Source of the DNA: Sphagnum magellanicum
Lineage: Eukaryota > Streptophyta > Sphagnopsida > Sphagnales > Sphagnaceae
DNA length: 64,000 nucleotides
Direction: 5' to 3'
Assembly: GCA_021904315.1 (NCBI GenBank)
Contig: CM038907.1
Coordinates: 31,317,223-31,381,222 of the forward strand
Within the stretch, counting starts at the first letter, position 1; the number at the start of each line of letters is the position of its first letter. The position numbers and the translations under genes are program-made. The notes below the pieces were generated by a model that was given only the letters and a program-made list of their open reading frames with translations, did no database searches and was not told the origin of the DNA. Positions 59,713 through 64,000 of the stretch are shown here, in pieces.

Positions 59713-62700
59713 ATATGTATTGCAAGTTTTCAATTTTTAATTTTCAAATATATTTAATTTAATTTTTTGACAAGTAAAACTTTTTTATTTTATTGTATTT
59801 GGATTTTTATTTTAGAAAATGGAAATTCGATTAAACAGAAAAATAATTCAGAATTAGTTCATATTATGATTTTTTAATTCTTCAATATTATAAGTAATCA
59901 AAGCTACTAAAAATTTATTGAAATCAGAATTATATTTATTACTACTATTATCAATAATTTAATAATAATAAATAATATTAATAGGAATAATTATTATAAA
60001 ATATATTTTTAATTAAAATATTTTTAACATAATAGTATTTTTATTATTTTATTATACGAATATACTTATTGCTAGTAAGATACACTAATTAACTTTATAA
60101 ATATTTTAAACTAGGTTAACTACCTAGGTATTAACTTCAATTAGGTATTAATATTATATATATTCAATATTTATTATTTATTATTTATGTTAGAATATTT
60201 ATGGTAAATAGGCTACATTAGTTAACCTACAAGTACCCAAACATCTTAAGCTAATTACTAATTTAAGCCAGGTAATAATATTTTCATTATAAATAATCAT
60301 AATTATTAAAAATATCTTATAATCATCTTTGAAGTGCAAAAGAAAAGGAATAATGAAAAATTAACAAGAAGAAAAACAAGTTTTTCCAACTTACAAAACA
60401 TTTTGTTTTTCTTTTTTCTTCTCTTTGGACCCCTCCTTTCAAACCTCATAACTTTCTTATTTCTTATTCATTTTAAACGATTTAAAATGCTATGGGAGCA
60501 TCACCTGAAATTCTACAAATCCTTTTTGAACTCTAATAGCAAGAGAGTAACATACAAGGAGCATTTTGGGTGTTTAAGAACCAATCTTTGTAGTGTTCAA
60601 TGGTTTGTTTTTTTTGAGTTCTTAACCCCCTTTACTTTGGGGGGCCATAACTTTCTCATTTCTAATCCATTTTTGACAATTCTTAATGTGTTAGATGCAC
60701 CAAGAGGAGGGCTTCAAACTTTGTTTGGACACCACAAGCAAGGAGCCCTCCCTCGACTAGTCTACCCTAATACAATAGTTGCATTTAGTGTGCAACCAAT
60801 GTGCAATTAAGTTGGTTCATGAAGTTTGCAATGAAATTTTTTATCCCATATCCTTTGATTTCCAATTCAATATAACTAGGGGCAATAGCTATGTACTAGC
60901 TAAATACCAAGTGCAATTGGGGATGAGTAAATTTATAAAGTTTTACCTTAATAAAATGGTTAAACTTAAAAATGAGATCAGATATTCTAAATCTATATAT
61001 ATAGCCTAAAACTAGTCACATTTCAACCTACTTAATTACCCAAGTAAACCTACTTAGCTACTAAGGTTTAATAATTACTTACCAACTTAGGCACCACTTG
61101 TCAACATCTTATTAATTTTATTAAATTTCATTAATTAATATTTAAAACTTAAAGTTAAGTGGGCCATAATCGCTACGTGTTACCATACAATTGGTGTTTT
61201 AAAATGGACATGTGCCAAATGGTCAATGAACGTTCCATGGCATGCCATGTGTCATTATAATAATGGCAGAAATTTTAACGATTGAGATCAATCTAATGAA
61301 TTTTTAATTTTGAAAACACAAAAATAATTTTTAAATGACAGATGTCCACAAGCAAGTCGTCCAATTTTTAAACATATGTCATACTTTGATTAATTGCATT
61401 ATAGTTGCAAAAAGAGTTGCACATAAGTGCAATTACATTTGGATTGGTATGTATGCATATATATTAGCACTATATGTACATGTTGTATACATGATGTTGC
61501 ATGCAACTGAATGTCATGTGTAACTTGTCTTGGGCAATTACACAAATTTGTAGTTGCATGTGTCACATGTAACTAAATTTAGTTGTAAAACCCAAAAAAT
61601 TTACTAGTGTTTTTCAATCATCATATAAAGATTCAAATGCCTCTTTTCCATGCTATAGACAACTTCTTATTGAATGTGGGGTACCCCAATGCGTGGGTTG
61701 TGTCCTCATTTTATCTAATAGAACCAAAGGGTGCATATGAATTTAAATGAGCCAAAATTAATGTCAAAATGTCAACCTTTCTACAATTCTTATTACATTT
61801 GTCTATGTGGTGCCATTTTAATGGCATGGGAATCATAAAAAAATGTGTTTATTGAAGAATATGAATATTGAAAATATAAAATGAGTTGAAAAATCTTCTA
61901 ATATTAAAGTTTGGTTTAAATAAAAGATGTTTAACAACTTCATTCAATAACATTATTTTCACAAAAATACAGTTTCTTTGATCATCAATTTTTTTGGTGG
62001 TAATAAGGTACTATTGGACACATTTTAAAAACACTCAAAATTATTTTTTTCAATTCTTTGTTTATCAAAATTTGAGGTTTGTTGTAAGTTCATGATTCTT
62101 TTACAACATGCAAATGTGATGTAACATATATGTTGTCTAAATAAAAGTTGTAGCTTATAATATAAGAAACTAAACTTGAAAATGTTTACGTGTTTTGGTA
62201 TGATTTGAAATTGTGACAAATTTTCAAAATGAAACAAAAAATTTCACAAAATTTGTAAACTTTCAAAAATTCTTATTTATTCAAAATTAATTGTAAAAAA
62301 ACATATGGCACATTGAGGTAACTATAAATATAATAAATAAAATTTTTAAAATATTTCATTTGAAAATTCCTCTTTAGGAAAACGTGTTTTTTTGGCAAAA
62401 GGACCTTAAAAAGGACAATAGTTCTAAATGCAAAGTAAACACATTGGTTCATTAAATGTTGTTTGGACCCAAAACGCAATGTTTACCCGAGAAAAAATAG
62501 GTTTCTAACTTTTTTCGTAACCAAAATTTTGAGAGTAAAAAGGCCTTCCTCCACCTTTAGTGACATGAACATATTAATTCAAGTGGGTCTAATATACACC
62601 TATTGAAGGAATGTGTATCATGCCCATCTTGTAAATTATTCTCTCTTTTATATGGGATTATATATTGTCCAACCATGGAAAATTCCAAGGTTTTTGCTTA

Positions 62701-63036
62701 TACTTATATTTGCATGATACCATCCATCTTTCCTATACATACCCCATAAACAAAGTATTGGGATCCTCTTCATTCTAAGTGGGTCAACACCCATCTTACA
62801 TGTAGGAATGTTTAAAAAGGATTTTATAAACCTTATATTATCGATTGAACTCAAATGAATATAATGTGGAAATATCCAATGTTATAAAATTTTAATTCAT
62901 AATATTTGTTTGATTAAATGAAATTTTAAATGTGTAATCTTATATGGGTTTAAAGATTCCTAAATGTTAAACATCCCTTGTGATAATGTAAATATCAGAC
63001 ACCATCTTCCAATAGATGGAATTCATCCATAATTCA
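59713..63036. other. AT-rich gene-free stretch
   Basis: The 158-codon frame at 60334-60810 overlaps the LTR-like phrases noted at 60440-60720 and has no domain of its own. No other feature is recognised. Confidence 0.45.
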
Positions 63037-63292
63037 TAGTTAAGTCTTAGTTAACTTTCAATTAAGTTCTAGTTAACTCTCAATTAAATCCCAATTAATT
63101 CCTAGTTAAATCCTAGTTAAATCTTAATTAACTCCTAATTAACTCCAAGTTAATTTTTAGTTAAATCCTAGTTAACTCATAGTTAAGTTTTAATTAAATC
63201 TTAGTTAAATTTAATTAACTTCTAGTTGACCCTAGTTAAGTCCAAGTTAACTTTTAGTTAAATTTTAGTTAACTCATAGTCGACTCCCAGTT
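63037..63292. repeat. 11-bp tandem array, about 22 units
   Basis: Units of mostly 11 bp (some 10-12) read 'agttaactcct' with variants 'aattaaatctt' and 'agttaaatcct'. TTAA is almost fixed while the flanking pyrimidine-rich part varies. The period is close to one turn of the DNA helix. Confidence 0.88.
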
Positions 63293-64000
63293 ATAAAAGT
63301 TTTTAAAAAGTTTATTTACTTGATGCACACATAGAAACTTCCTTAGAATCTTCTTTGAGCTAAGTCCTTAAAAGGGTATAAATAGGAGTATGACCTCTCG
63401 TTTCATTCAATATGTTCAACACCAATTTTAAGCACGATCTTGCATGATAGCCTTGTTATGTTTTTTTCATGTTCATGTTTGCATATGTTAACATAATAAA
63501 TATTTTTTTTCATGTTTATTTTACACATCTTGTGTTCTTGTTCTTAATTCTTGTGTTCTCATTTTTTAATCACATAATCTTGTCTTGTTCTTTATTTGGA
63601 AGTTAGATTTGGACCTTTCCTTTACTTTTTGTTCTTGTGGTTTTTTGTGTCCTTGATAACCCTTTTCTCTTTCTTATATTAATGAAAGGCTTACTAAAAT
63701 CCGTACATTCTATATTTAAGGTATAATAGGATCATAATGACCAGTAATTAAATCATATGTTTAATTTGTTAAAAATAATTTGTTGTCCTTATAAATTGCA
63801 TGCAAAAGACATACCTTGTTGTCTATTGCATAATGGTTTGATATTGAATATAACCAACAAAAGGATGTTGTCTTTAATATACTTGAAGATTATATGCAAA
63901 AGTTGGATTGGATTAAAATTACTAATATAAAATGTTGAAATCAAAATCATGATTTTGGAAAAGGCATCTTCAACATTGTTGAATACCTATAAAATCATAA
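63293..64000. other. AT-rich gene-free end of the window
   Basis: Contains repeated 'ttgttcttg' phrases near 63530-63640. No gene, RNA or element is recognised. Confidence 0.5.

Noticed and set aside
60334..60810. 158-codon plus-strand frame
   Set aside because: Hydrophobic chance frame over LTR-like non-coding phrases; no domain or start context.

Overview
The window is nuclear DNA from a land plant. The evidence is a multi-exon gene of the plant-specific PSI1 (DUF3475/DUF668) family, a decayed plant-specific GRAS regulator, plant-type hAT and Ty1-copia remnants, and telomere-like TTTAGGG motifs at several places. Most of the sequence is AT-rich, gene-poor and full of decayed transposons and minisatellites, as in a large genome. 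A fern or another seed-free vascular plant would fit, but I cannot fix the lineage from sequence alone.

Layout. 1-8.2 kb: AT-rich non-coding DNA with duplications, a 24-bp foldback and a perfect telomere-motif hairpin. 8.2-15.9 kb: a 12-exon PSI1-like gene on the plus strand, followed by a 40-bp tandem array whose units can fold into hairpins. 18.2-21.9 kb: a single-exon BTB/POZ gene on the minus strand, with a 66-bp minisatellite upstream that is open in three reading frames. 23.8-27.5 kb: a dead hAT transposon with recognisable ends. 27.9-30.1 kb: a GRAS (PAT1-like) pseudogene. 30.7-33.4 kb: a Ty1-copia remnant lacking most of its reverse transcriptase. 34.8-35.5 kb: a likely non-autonomous Helitron. 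40.9-45.1 kb: a probable small two-exon gene of unknown function on the minus strand, with a CT-rich leader and a diverged 126-bp triplication upstream. 45-64 kb: AT-rich DNA with no recognisable gene and three notable arrays (about 70-bp units, a CTAAA-type array, and an 11-bp array).

Two genes look intact (PSI1-like and BTB) and one is probable (the 43-kb gene). They share no evident pathway. The PSI1-like protein has a plausible N-terminal lipidation signal and would act in growth signalling. The BTB protein could be a Cullin-3 ubiquitin-ligase adaptor. No prokaryotic system, CRISPR array, rRNA or tRNA was recognised. The most unusual items are the three-frame-open 66-bp array, the hairpin-forming 40-bp array after the PSI1-like gene, the telomere-motif hairpin, and the 11-bp TTAA-type array.
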